Origin: Firmicutes bacterium UBA1065
GTDB taxonomy: Bacteria > Bacillota > Clostridia > Tissierellales > Sedimentibacteraceae
DNA length: 25,876 nt
Assembly (NCBI GenBank): GCA_002316225.1
Contig: DCDC01000057.1
Location: 1-25,876, forward strand
Direction of reading: 5' to 3'
Program-made: the position numbers and the translations under genes
In this document: piece after piece, positions 15,082 through 21,303 of the stretch
Position numbering within the stretch: position 1 is the stretch's first letter
Layout: each line of letters starts with the position of its first letter
The notes under the pieces: model-generated
Told to the model about the DNA's origin: nothing
The model's input: only the letters and a program-made list of their open reading frames with translations
Databases searched by the model: none

Positions 15082-16236
15082 ATGAAGAAATTTATAACCA
15101 TATTTTTTGTGTTTATTTTATTGAATATGTCTGTTCTTCCCGCCTATGGCCTTGAACCTGGTGACCTGCAGTCCCGGTCCGCAATTTTGGTAAATGCGGA
15201 TGACGGCCGGGTTTTATTTGAAAAAAACGCCCATGACAAGATGCAGCCTGCCAGCATAACAAAAATAATGCTCATGGTTTTGATTTCTGAAAGAATGAGA
15301 GATGGGCTGATAACACTTGACCAGGAAATGACCATATCGGAGAATGCCGCCAGTATGGGAGGAAGCCAAATTTATATGGAAGCCTATGAAGTACAGACCG
15401 TGGAAAACATGCTTAAAGCTATATCAATGAGGTCAGCCAACGATGCTTCGGTTGCCATGGCTGAGTTCATGTACGGGTCGGAAGAAAGCTGTGTTAAAGC
15501 AATGAATGAAAAGGCCAGGGAGTTAGGCATGAATGAAACTACTTTTACTAATGTAACTGGCTTGCCGGACCCCAACCACCTGACAACTGCATATGATATA
15601 GCCATTATGACCCGTGAACTCTTAAAGTATGACTATATGAACGAATACATGCTTACATGGATGGATTCCGTTTATGTAGGCAAAGAAAAGGATTCCGAAC
15701 AGGTATTGGTTAATACCAACAGGCTGATAAACAATTATGATGGGCTGATAGCAGGCAAGACGGGTTATACAACCGAAGCAAAATACTGCTTGACGGCAGC
15801 AGCAAGAAGGAACGACACCACTTTGATTGCCGTGGTCCTGGGCTGCGACAACACCAAGATTCGTTTCAACGAGGTATCAAAGCTTCTGAATGAAGGATTT
15901 GCCAATTATAAAAACTTTGTTTTCCACAAGGCGGGAGAGGTGATCACTTCTACCCCGGTCTATTGCGGAAAAGAAGAGACGGTTAACATAACAGCAAAAG
16001 AAAACATCAACTATTTTACAGAAAGTAATTGCAAGCTTGAAGATTTTAATTTAGAATATGTAATAGATGAAAAACTGAAAGCTCCTTTGACCACCGATAC
16101 AAGGATTGGAAGGGCAATATTGTCCAAGGATGGCCAAGTTTTGGGAGAATTTGAATTATACCCTGCATCAAATGTGGAAAAGGAAAATTTATTTAAATTT
16201 TATATAAAAAATTTTTTAAAAACCATCATAAGATAA
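15082..16236 (+). CDS. dacF: D-alanyl-D-alanine carboxypeptidase DacF
   Basis: A 384-residue low-molecular-weight penicillin-binding protein (S11 family). A signal peptide (about 1-23, ending AYG) is followed by the complete active site: SITK (58-61), SAN (118-120) and KTG (226-228). A C-terminal beta-rich domain (about 270-355) and a final amphipathic, basic helix for membrane attachment follow. It removes the terminal D-Ala from peptidoglycan pentapeptides, here probably in spore cortex formation. The start is fixed by AAAGGAGG. In B. subtilis spoIIAA-AB-sigF follow dacF; here scpA follows within 13 bases. Confidence 0.94.
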   Translation: MKKFITIFFVFILLNMSVLPAYGLEPGDLQSRSAILVNADDGRVLFEKNAHDKMQPASITKIMLMVLISERMRDGLITLDQEMTISENAASMGGSQIYMEAYEVQTVENMLKAISMRSANDASVAMAEFMYGSEESCVKAMNEKARELGMNETTFTNVTGLPDPNHLTTAYDIAIMTRELLKYDYMNEYMLTWMDSVYVGKEKDSEQVLVNTNRLINNYDGLIAGKTGYTTEAKYCLTAAARRNDTTLIAVVLGCDNTKIRFNEVSKLLNEGFANYKNFVFHKAGEVITSTPVYCGKEETVNITAKENINYFTESNCKLEDFNLEYVIDEKLKAPLTTDTRIGRAILSKDGQVLGEFELYPASNVEKENLFKFYIKNFLKTIIR

Positions 16237-16249
16237 GGAAGATTTGAGA

Positions 16250-16978
16250 ATGGATTATTCCGTGAACATAAACGTGTTTCAGGGGCCTTTTGAACTTTTG
16301 TATCATCTCATAGAAAAAAAAGAAATAGACATTTACGACATACCTATATCTGAAATTACGGACCAGTACCTGGAATACCTGGAAGAGATGATGCAATTCA
16401 ACATGAATGTGGCAAGCGAGTTCATATATATGGCAGCGACCCTCATTGAAATAAAATCCCAAATGTTATTGCCCCAAAAAGAAAAAGCGGAAGACCCAAG
16501 GCAGGAATTGGTTGCCCAATTGTTAGAATACAAGTTATTTAAGGATATATCGGAAGAATTGAAAAAATATGAAGAAGAAAGCAGCTTTTACATTTCAAAA
16601 CCCAGGGAAGAAATGGCATTGACTTCAGACTCGAGGACTGAGCAGCTTTTTTTAAATGAAGTAACCGCATATGAGCTTTACAATATTTATCTGTCTTTAA
16701 TAAAAAAACAAAACTTCAAAATAGACACGGAAGAAAAGTTTAAAGTATACAGGGAAAGTTACCGGGTCAAGGACTGCATGGAAGAGCTTATGAAAAAAAT
16801 CAAAAAATTCGGTAAGATTTCCTTGTTTGATACATTCAAGGAAAAGCAAAGAATATCTAAGGAATATGTCATTACCTTGTTTTTAGCCGTATTGGAGCTT
16901 ACTAACAACAGGGGAATGAAAATTTATCAGGATAGACAGTATGGAGATATAATAATTTGCCGGCAGGAGAAGAAATGA
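16250..16978 (+). CDS. scpA: Segregation and condensation protein A (kleisin)
   Basis: A 242-residue ScpA kleisin. The N-terminal domain reads VFQGPFELLYHLIEKKEIDIYDIPISEIT and continues through YLEYLEEM to about residue 95. A central linker binds ScpB, and a C-terminal winged helix (about 170-242, including FLAVLELTNNRGMKIYQDRQYGDI) binds the SMC head. ScpA bridges the SMC dimer with ScpB for chromosome compaction and segregation. The ATG at 16250 has AAGGAAGA at a good distance; the in-frame TTG at 16244 is too close to it. The stop overlaps scpB as ATGA. Confidence 0.95.
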   Translation: MDYSVNINVFQGPFELLYHLIEKKEIDIYDIPISEITDQYLEYLEEMMQFNMNVASEFIYMAATLIEIKSQMLLPQKEKAEDPRQELVAQLLEYKLFKDISEELKKYEEESSFYISKPREEMALTSDSRTEQLFLNEVTAYELYNIYLSLIKKQNFKIDTEEKFKVYRESYRVKDCMEELMKKIKKFGKISLFDTFKEKQRISKEYVITLFLAVLELTNNRGMKIYQDRQYGDIIICRQEKK

Positions 16979-17517
16979 ATCTGAAAAGTGTTTTGGAAAG
17001 CCTGATGTTTGCTTGGGGAGAACCCTTAAGCATCAATGAAATGTCAAAAATATTGGAAATACCGGCTAAAAGCCTGATTCCCGTCCTGGACGGAATGATT
17101 GAGGAATTCCGGGATAATAAAGACAGGGGCCTCCTGATACAAAAGTTTGGTAATTCCTATCAGCTTACTACCAAGAAAGAGAATTACGAATATATACAAA
17201 GCCTTTTGGAAAGTACCGTAAATAAGAGCTTATCAACCGCAGCAATGGAAACCCTGTCCATAATTGCCTACAAACAGCCGGTAACCAAGGTTGAAATTGA
17301 GAGAATACGCGGTGTTAAGTGCTCCCAGGTCATAAAGGGCCTTCTTGACAAGGGCTTGATAAAGGAAGCAGGAAGGCTTGATAAGCCGGGAAGACCCGTT
17401 ATCTATTCAACTACGGATGAATTTTTGAGACATTTCGGTTTAAGCTCAATCAATGATTTACCTTCATTGGAAAATGACAAAGATATCAAAGAAGCCGAAA
17501 TGGCATCATCATTATAA
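16975..17517 (+). CDS. scpB: Segregation and condensation protein B
   Basis: A 180-residue ScpB with two winged-helix domains: the first with LESLMFAWGEPLSINEMSKILE (about 6-27), the second with ETLSIIAYKQPVTKVEIERIRG and LLDKGLIKEAGRLDKPGRPVIYSTTDEFLRHFGL (about 89-155). The tail is acidic. ScpB dimers bind ScpA and regulate SMC ATPase activity. The ATG at 16975 overlaps the scpA TGA (ATGA) behind CAGGAGAAG; a TTG 6 codons upstream is a less likely start. Confidence 0.95.
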   Translation: MNLKSVLESLMFAWGEPLSINEMSKILEIPAKSLIPVLDGMIEEFRDNKDRGLLIQKFGNSYQLTTKKENYEYIQSLLESTVNKSLSTAAMETLSIIAYKQPVTKVEIERIRGVKCSQVIKGLLDKGLIKEAGRLDKPGRPVIYSTTDEFLRHFGLSSINDLPSLENDKDIKEAEMASSL

Positions 17518-17522
17518 GGATA

Positions 17523-17545
17523 AGGCGGCCCGGGGTCGGCCGCCT
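17523..17545 (+). other. GC-rich hairpin downstream of scpB
   Basis: AGGCGGCC (17523-17530) and GGCCGCCT (17538-17545) form a perfect 8-bp stem with loop CGGGGTC. It is strikingly GC-rich for this AT-rich window and is not followed by a T-run. It begins 6 bases after the scpB stop. It may be an mRNA-stabilising or rho-independent-like structure, or a mobile palindrome. Confidence 0.55.
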
Positions 17546-17584
17546 GGCATAAATTGTAAAAGGCGCTATAAAAGGGTATACATA

Positions 17585-17962
17585 ATGATTATAGTAATAA
17601 TGGTTCTTGCGGGGGGACTGTTTTTTTTATATGTGAATTTCAAGTGCATGATTAAAATTAATATTACTTTTTCCTTCTTATGCATATGCTTTTGCATGAT
17701 TCTTTTTAAAAAAAAGCATTTATATGAAAGGAAAATAAACTATAGCGGAGCCATAAAGGTACTTGGGAAATACAAGGCCCAGGAAGCAAGAAGCAAGGTT
17801 AAACACAAGTTAAAATATTTTAAACATATAAAAAGGGCACTTAAATTATTTTATGTTAAAGATATTTTCTTTTATCCCGAATGCATAAGGGGAAAAGAGT
17901 CCTTTGCTCTTGAATTTGTACTGGTAAACAGGATCTTTAAGAAATCCCTGCTCAACAGATAA
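17585..17962 (+). CDS. Small membrane protein, possibly a shortened DUF2953-like protein
   Basis: A 125-residue basic protein with one or two N-terminal membrane helices (about residues 1-16 and 23-40), then a Lys/Arg-rich soluble part ending LEFVLVNRIFKKSLLNR. I do not recognise it by sequence alone. In Clostridia a DUF2953 membrane protein usually lies between scpB and ytfJ, and this gene has that position and roughly that topology, but it is about half the usual length. AAAAGGG lies 9 bases before the ATG. An upstream in-frame extension to 17453 would overlap scpB and encode the GC hairpin; I reject it. The function is unknown. Confidence 0.6.
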   Translation: MIIVIMVLAGGLFFLYVNFKCMIKINITFSFLCICFCMILFKKKHLYERKINYSGAIKVLGKYKAQEARSKVKHKLKYFKHIKRALKLFYVKDIFFYPECIRGKESFALEFVLVNRIFKKSLLNR

Positions 17963-18026
17963 TCATGTTATAAATTTCTTTTTTAAGGGCATAATCATAT
18001 TAATTTCCAAAAAGAAAGGGGATAAC

Positions 18027-18407
18027 ATGAGCAGGGACATAGAAAGCATAATTAAAACAACCTTGGAGAACATAAATAATTTGACTGAAAACGAAAAGCT
18101 TATCAGCAGTAAAATAACCTATGACAACACCAATTATTTGGCCATATCCAAGCTGAATATGAATTTTATCATAGGAGGAAGCGATATAGACAAAAAATTT
18201 CGCAATGTCGATTTAAAACCCTTTGCCGGAGCAGCATACGTCAACCTGCAGCTGAATCCGCAGATTCTTATTTATGAAACCCCGGATAATGATGTCAGGA
18301 CCATCAATATTAACAATGAAACAACAGGAGGAGACTTAACATCATCCATCATGAACATCATGTCTTTCATAAAAGAAATAAGGGAGAAAAGGGATTGTGA
18401 TTTTTAA
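18027..18407 (+). CDS. Divergent GerW/YtfJ-family sporulation protein
   Basis: A 126-residue protein. The N-terminus (DIESIIKTTLENINNL) and the NFIIGGSDID segment (about 48-57) match the YtfJ pattern. PFAGAAYVNLQLNPQILIYE (from about 70) sits where family members have a glycine-rich PFGGGSGGGV motif followed by a hydrophobic strand. That glycine-rich run is largely replaced here. YtfJ/GerW is a forespore-expressed protein linked to germination in B. subtilis. The position between a DUF2953-like gene and a D,D-carboxypeptidase gene is the usual clostridial arrangement. AAAGGGG precedes the ATG. The family call is moderately sure; function in this divergent form is not. Confidence 0.72.
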   Translation: MSRDIESIIKTTLENINNLTENEKLISSKITYDNTNYLAISKLNMNFIIGGSDIDKKFRNVDLKPFAGAAYVNLQLNPQILIYETPDNDVRTININNETTGGDLTSSIMNIMSFIKEIREKRDCDF

Positions 18408-19431
18408 AAGAACACTGATTTTATCAATAATATTTTTCTTGATTTTCAGCGGGATTATAAAAGCTGAAGCTATGCCGGAAATCTCGGCACAAGCCTATGT
18501 ATTGATGGATGCAAAGTCAGGAAGAATTCTTAAATCTCACAATGCAAATACAAAGCTTCCAATTGCCAGCACAACCAAAATAATGACTGCTATACTTGCC
18601 CTTGAAACAATCGAAAACTTAAATCAAAAAATAGAAGTCCCTCCCGAATGTTGCGGCATAGAAGGCTCAAGTATATATTTACAACCTAAGCAAAGTGTGT
18701 CTGTTATAGATTTATTGTATGGTACCATGCTCAGGTCGGGAAATGACGCGGCTGCAGTTTTGGCTAAATTTGCAGGCAGAAATGATTCCGAAGGTTTCAT
18801 AGCCATGATGAATAAAAAGGCAAAAGAATTGGGTGCCTTGAACACAAACTTTGTAAATGCCAGCGGATTACATGATGATAACCATTATTCAACAGCTTAC
18901 GACCTGGCCCTTATAAGTGCCTACGCAATGAAAAATGACACATTCAGAAAAATCGCCGCCAGTGAAAAATACAGGGCTGAAAGCATGAACAATATATTTT
19001 ACAACAAAAACAAGGTTGTTTATCAATACAAGTATGGTACCGGGATTAAAATAGGATACACAAAAGCAGCAGGCAGGTGCCTGGTTGCATCGGCAGAGAA
19101 GGATGGTACAGAAATCATAGCAGTACTTCTCAATGACAACAATTGGTTTAATGATGCCTATAAAATTTTCGACTGGGCATTTGAAAATTATAAAACCTAC
19201 TCCATAGTTGAAAAGGGACAGTTTGTAAGGTATAGCCCGGGAAAAATTCCCATCTTTATCGATGATGGCTTTAGATGCGCCCTGACTGATAAAGAAATAG
19301 GACAAATCCGTTTTGAAGCTGACCTTGAGCCGGTCCATATGGCAAATGATTCGGAAGTCAGGATATGGGGTACTTACAACATATATCTTGGTGAAAACAA
19401 GCTGCATACCGGAAGGCTGATAAGCAAATAA
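18397..19431 (+). CDS. D-alanyl-D-alanine carboxypeptidase-like protein with altered KTG motif
   Basis: A 344-residue S11-family penicillin-binding-protein relative. A signal peptide covers about residues 1-24. The active-site motifs are STTK (58-61) and SGN (114-116), both intact. The third motif, normally KTG, reads KIG (218-220; codon ATA at 19051-19053) inside GIKIGYTKAAGRCLVASAE, an otherwise canonical surround. A C-terminal beta domain follows from about 258. Thr of KTG contacts substrate or beta-lactam in this family, so activity may be reduced or changed. The start is GTG at 18397, overlapping the YtfJ-like gene by 11 bases. It is a second S11 protein in the window after dacF, in the place of clostridial dacB. 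Confidence 0.85.
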   Translation: MIFKRTLILSIIFFLIFSGIIKAEAMPEISAQAYVLMDAKSGRILKSHNANTKLPIASTTKIMTAILALETIENLNQKIEVPPECCGIEGSSIYLQPKQSVSVIDLLYGTMLRSGNDAAAVLAKFAGRNDSEGFIAMMNKKAKELGALNTNFVNASGLHDDNHYSTAYDLALISAYAMKNDTFRKIAASEKYRAESMNNIFYNKNKVVYQYKYGTGIKIGYTKAAGRCLVASAEKDGTEIIAVLLNDNNWFNDAYKIFDWAFENYKTYSIVEKGQFVRYSPGKIPIFIDDGFRCALTDKEIGQIRFEADLEPVHMANDSEVRIWGTYNIYLGENKLHTGRLISK

Positions 19432-19456
19432 AGCTCGCCATGCGGGTTTTATTTTT
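19430..19456 (+). terminator. Intrinsic terminator after the dacB-like gene
   Basis: AAAGCTCGC (19430-19438) and GCGGGTTTT (19442-19450) form a 9-bp stem with two G-U pairs and loop CAT, followed by ATTTTTG. It begins within the stop codon. Confidence 0.75.
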
Positions 19457-19479
19457 GCCTTACCCTAGTTGGTTATTGA

Positions 19480-19508
19480 TTTACAAATCTGAAACCATAT
19501 AATATAAT
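19480..19508 (+). promoter_or_regulatory. Predicted sigma-A promoter for rluB-mnmM
   Basis: TTTACA (19480-19485), a 17-base spacer and TATAAT (19503-19508), starting a leader of about 45 bases before rluB. Confidence 0.75.
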
Positions 19509-19559
19509 GATGAATAATGATATTGAAACATTTGATAAAACTTAGTTCAGGGGGGATTT

Positions 19560-20270
19560 ATGGCTCTGGAAAGACTACATAAATATCTGGCCAGGTGCGG
19601 AATAGCTTCAAGAAGAAAAGCCGAAGAATTAATACTGCAAGGGCAGGTAAAAGTTAACGGTATAGTTGTTAATGAGCTTGGAAGCAAGATTGATCCGGAA
19701 CAAGATACAGTAACCATAAAGGGCAAAAAAGTAAATGAGAAAGAAAAATATACCTACATAAAACTGTATAAGCCTGAAGGCTATGTCACAACCGTAAAGG
19801 ATCAGTTTAACAGGAAGACTGTAATGGATTTAATAAATATTAAAGAGAGAATTTTTCCCATAGGCCGGCTGGATTACAATACTTCAGGACTATTGCTCCT
19901 TACTGATGACGGCAACCTTGCAAATAAATTAATGCACCCCAAATACCGGATATACAAAACCTATGAAGCTGAAATCAGCGGCAGGGTAAGTAAAGATTCC
20001 CTGGATTTACTAAGAAGCGGAGTTATTATTGACGGCTATAAAACCGCTCCTGCCAGGGTAAAAATATTAAAGGAATTCCAAAACACTTCAATTGTACAAA
20101 TAAGCATCCATGAGGGAAAAAACCGGCAGGTAAGAAAGATGTTTGAAACGGTTGGTCACAAGGTAATTAAATTAAAAAGAATATCCTTTGGAAATATTGA
20201 CTTGAGCAATATGAAACCGGGAGAGTGGAAATATTTAACCCATCATGAAATCAAGTATTTAAAGGAGTAA
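19560..20270 (+). CDS. rluB: rRNA pseudouridine synthase RluB/RsuA family
   Basis: A 236-residue protein with an N-terminal S4 domain (about 3-60, ERLHKYLARCGIASRRKAEE) and an RsuA-type pseudouridine synthase domain. The catalytic Asp is D105 in GRLDYNTSGLLLLTDDG. KTYEAEI and EGKNRQVRKMFE follow in the right order. B. subtilis RluB modifies 23S rRNA near U2605 (E. coli numbering) and lies downstream of scpAB-ytfJ-dacB, as here. GGGGGGA precedes the ATG; mnmM follows after 2 bases. Confidence 0.94.
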   Translation: MALERLHKYLARCGIASRRKAEELILQGQVKVNGIVVNELGSKIDPEQDTVTIKGKKVNEKEKYTYIKLYKPEGYVTTVKDQFNRKTVMDLINIKERIFPIGRLDYNTSGLLLLTDDGNLANKLMHPKYRIYKTYEAEISGRVSKDSLDLLRSGVIIDGYKTAPARVKILKEFQNTSIVQISIHEGKNRQVRKMFETVGHKVIKLKRISFGNIDLSNMKPGEWKYLTHHEIKYLKE

Positions 20271-20272
20271 GG

Positions 20273-20845
20273 ATGGATAAGAAGTACGGTAAAATTGCAG
20301 AACTGGTACATTTTCTTATAAAAGGAAGTTACGAAGGGAAGGAAAATCTTAATTTCCTTGATTTAACCTGCGGAAATGGGAACGATACCTTATTTTTGAG
20401 TTCTTTAGCAGGTCCAAAGGGCCATGTGACCGGTCTTGACATCCAGGAGGAGGCTGTGGAGAGGACTAAAAATCTTCTTAAAGAAAAGAGCAAGTATAAT
20501 AATTATACAATTATAAGAGACAACCATGAATTTGCAGAAAAGTATATCAGGAATAAAATTGATGCAGCCGTGTATAACTTAGGATACCTGCCTAATTCCG
20601 ATAAAAATATTGTAACTCAAGCCCAAACAACCATACGGTCCATAAACTCCTTGCTTCCATATTTAAAGGATTCAGGCAGAATATATATTACTGCCTATAT
20701 TACCCATGACAAGGGATATGAAATATATAAAATATCGGATTTCTTAAATTGCCTGGACAAGAGGCTCTTTAATGTAATTCACATAAACCTTGTTAATAAG
20801 GATAATAACCCTCCTGAATTATACATTATTGAACAAAACTTGTGA
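20273..20845 (+). CDS. mnmM: tRNA mnm5U34 methyltransferase (YtqB/MnmM family)
   Basis: A 190-residue class I SAM methyltransferase of standard YtqB length. The SAM motif is LDLTCGNGNDTLFLS (about 24-38), the acidic residue after strand 2 is in VTGLDIQ, and the family signature AVYNLGYLPNSDK (about 101-113) is followed by VTQAQTT. YtqB (MnmM) completes mnm5 modification of the tRNA wobble uridine in bacteria lacking the MnmC methyltransferase. It is coupled to rluB with a 2-base gap. A weak hairpin follows. Confidence 0.87.
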   Translation: MDKKYGKIAELVHFLIKGSYEGKENLNFLDLTCGNGNDTLFLSSLAGPKGHVTGLDIQEEAVERTKNLLKEKSKYNNYTIIRDNHEFAEKYIRNKIDAAVYNLGYLPNSDKNIVTQAQTTIRSINSLLPYLKDSGRIYITAYITHDKGYEIYKISDFLNCLDKRLFNVIHINLVNKDNNPPELYIIEQNL

Positions 20846-20860
20846 TTTTGTGATTCCAAC

Positions 20861-20888
20861 GCAGTCAGGTAACTCTGACTTGCATTTT
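20861..20888 (+). terminator. Weak hairpin/terminator after mnmM
   Basis: AGTCAG (20863-20868) and CTGACT (20875-20880) form a 6-bp stem with a 6-base loop, extended by GC and GC (20861-20862, 20882-20883) past one bulged T and followed by ATTTTAT. The stem is short, so read-through toward the kor operon is plausible. Confidence 0.4.
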
Positions 20889-20961
20889 ATCAGTAAGTCT
20901 AATATATATTAACCATAAATAAATGATTCCCTGTGAAAAGGATGCAATAAATGAAATAAAT

Positions 20962-21009
20962 CTTGCAAAATCAACATTTAAATGATATTTAACTTGCAAA
21001 TTTTGCAAG
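20962..21009 (+). promoter_or_regulatory. Palindromic operator candidate at the kor promoter
   Basis: CTTGCAAA (20993-21000), one central T and TTTGCAAG (21002-21009) form a perfect 17-base palindrome that covers the -35 element. A further half-site CTTGCAAA lies at 20962-20969, 31 bases upstream (about three helical turns). The layout fits a dimeric repressor with a second contact. The RpiR-type regulator at the end of this operon is a natural but unproven candidate. Confidence 0.55.
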
Positions 21010-21021
21010 ATATGTTATAAT
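20994..21021 (+). promoter_or_regulatory. Predicted sigma-A promoter of the kor operon
   Basis: TTGCAA (20994-20999), a 16-base spacer and TATAAT (21016-21021). The start would be near 21027-21029, at the end of the first arm of the leader repeat. The -35 lies inside the palindromic operator candidate. Confidence 0.65.
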
Positions 21022-21065
21022 GAATACATAGAATTAGGGTCTTAGCCCTCATGTATTCATTTTTT
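21018..21065 (+). terminator. Leader terminator upstream of korD (arms 1 and 2)
   Basis: AATGAATACAT (21019-21029) pairs perfectly with ATGTATTCATT (21051-21061); AGGG and CCCT can pair inside the loop (21036-21049). The stem runs directly into T residues (21060-21065). As a transcript this is a good intrinsic terminator, but arm 1 overlaps the -10 element, so only RNA started further upstream would contain it. Confidence 0.65.
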
Positions 21066-21086
21066 AATTACAATTAATGAATACAT
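21051..21086 (+). other. Alternative leader hairpin (arms 2 and 3) upstream of korD
   Basis: ATGTATTCATT (21051-21061) can also pair perfectly with AATGAATACAT (21076-21086), a direct repeat of arm 1 (12 identical bases, 21018-21029 and 21075-21086). The loop is 14 bases. The hairpin would end 6 bases before the korD AGGAGG (21093-21098). It is mutually exclusive with the arm 1-2 terminator. Confidence 0.55.
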
Positions 21087-21105
21087 GGCAGTAGGAGGAA
21101 TTTTT

Positions 21106-21303
21106 ATGGATGATGAAAAGGTTCTTTTACAGAACATAAAGTGGTGCAAGGGATGCGGAATATGTGTCGGTTTTTGCCCTGCAAAAGTTTTAAAAATTAA
21201 GAATGGTAAATGTTTTGTTGCTTATAAAGATAAATGTATATTTTGCGGTCAGTGTGAACTCAGGTGTCCTGATAATGCCATATACATCGGAGGTAAGAAA
21301 TGA
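21106..21303 (+). CDS. korD: 2-oxoacid:ferredoxin oxidoreductase, ferredoxin-like delta subunit
   Basis: A 65-residue 2[4Fe-4S] protein with motifs CKGCGICVGFCP (about 14-25) and CIFCGQCELRCP (about 45-56). It passes electrons from the thiamine-pyrophosphate site to external ferredoxin. The ATG at 21106 follows AGGAGG at 7 bases; an in-frame ATG at 21085 lies within arm 3 of the leader hairpin and before the ribosome site, and is rejected. The stop overlaps korA (ATGA). The delta-alpha-beta-gamma order is typical for Kor/Vor-type enzymes of anaerobes. Confidence 0.93.
   Translation: MDDEKVLLQNIKWCKGCGICVGFCPAKVLKIKNGKCFVAYKDKCIFCGQCELRCPDNAIYIGGKK

Noticed and set aside
17961..18026. Possible sigma-G or sigma-F elements (CATGTTA at 17964, GCATA at 17989) before the YtfJ-like gene
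   Set aside because: No partner element occurs at an acceptable distance for either candidate.
18889..19407. Long open frame (172 codons) on the - strand within the dacB-like gene
   Set aside because: It is fully inside a gene with clear motifs on the + strand, has no recognisable protein features and no plausible ribosome site.
20846..21060. Riboswitch (known metabolite classes) before the kor operon
   Set aside because: The leader is too short after the predicted start and shows none of the conserved cores I know; simple repeat arms explain the structure.
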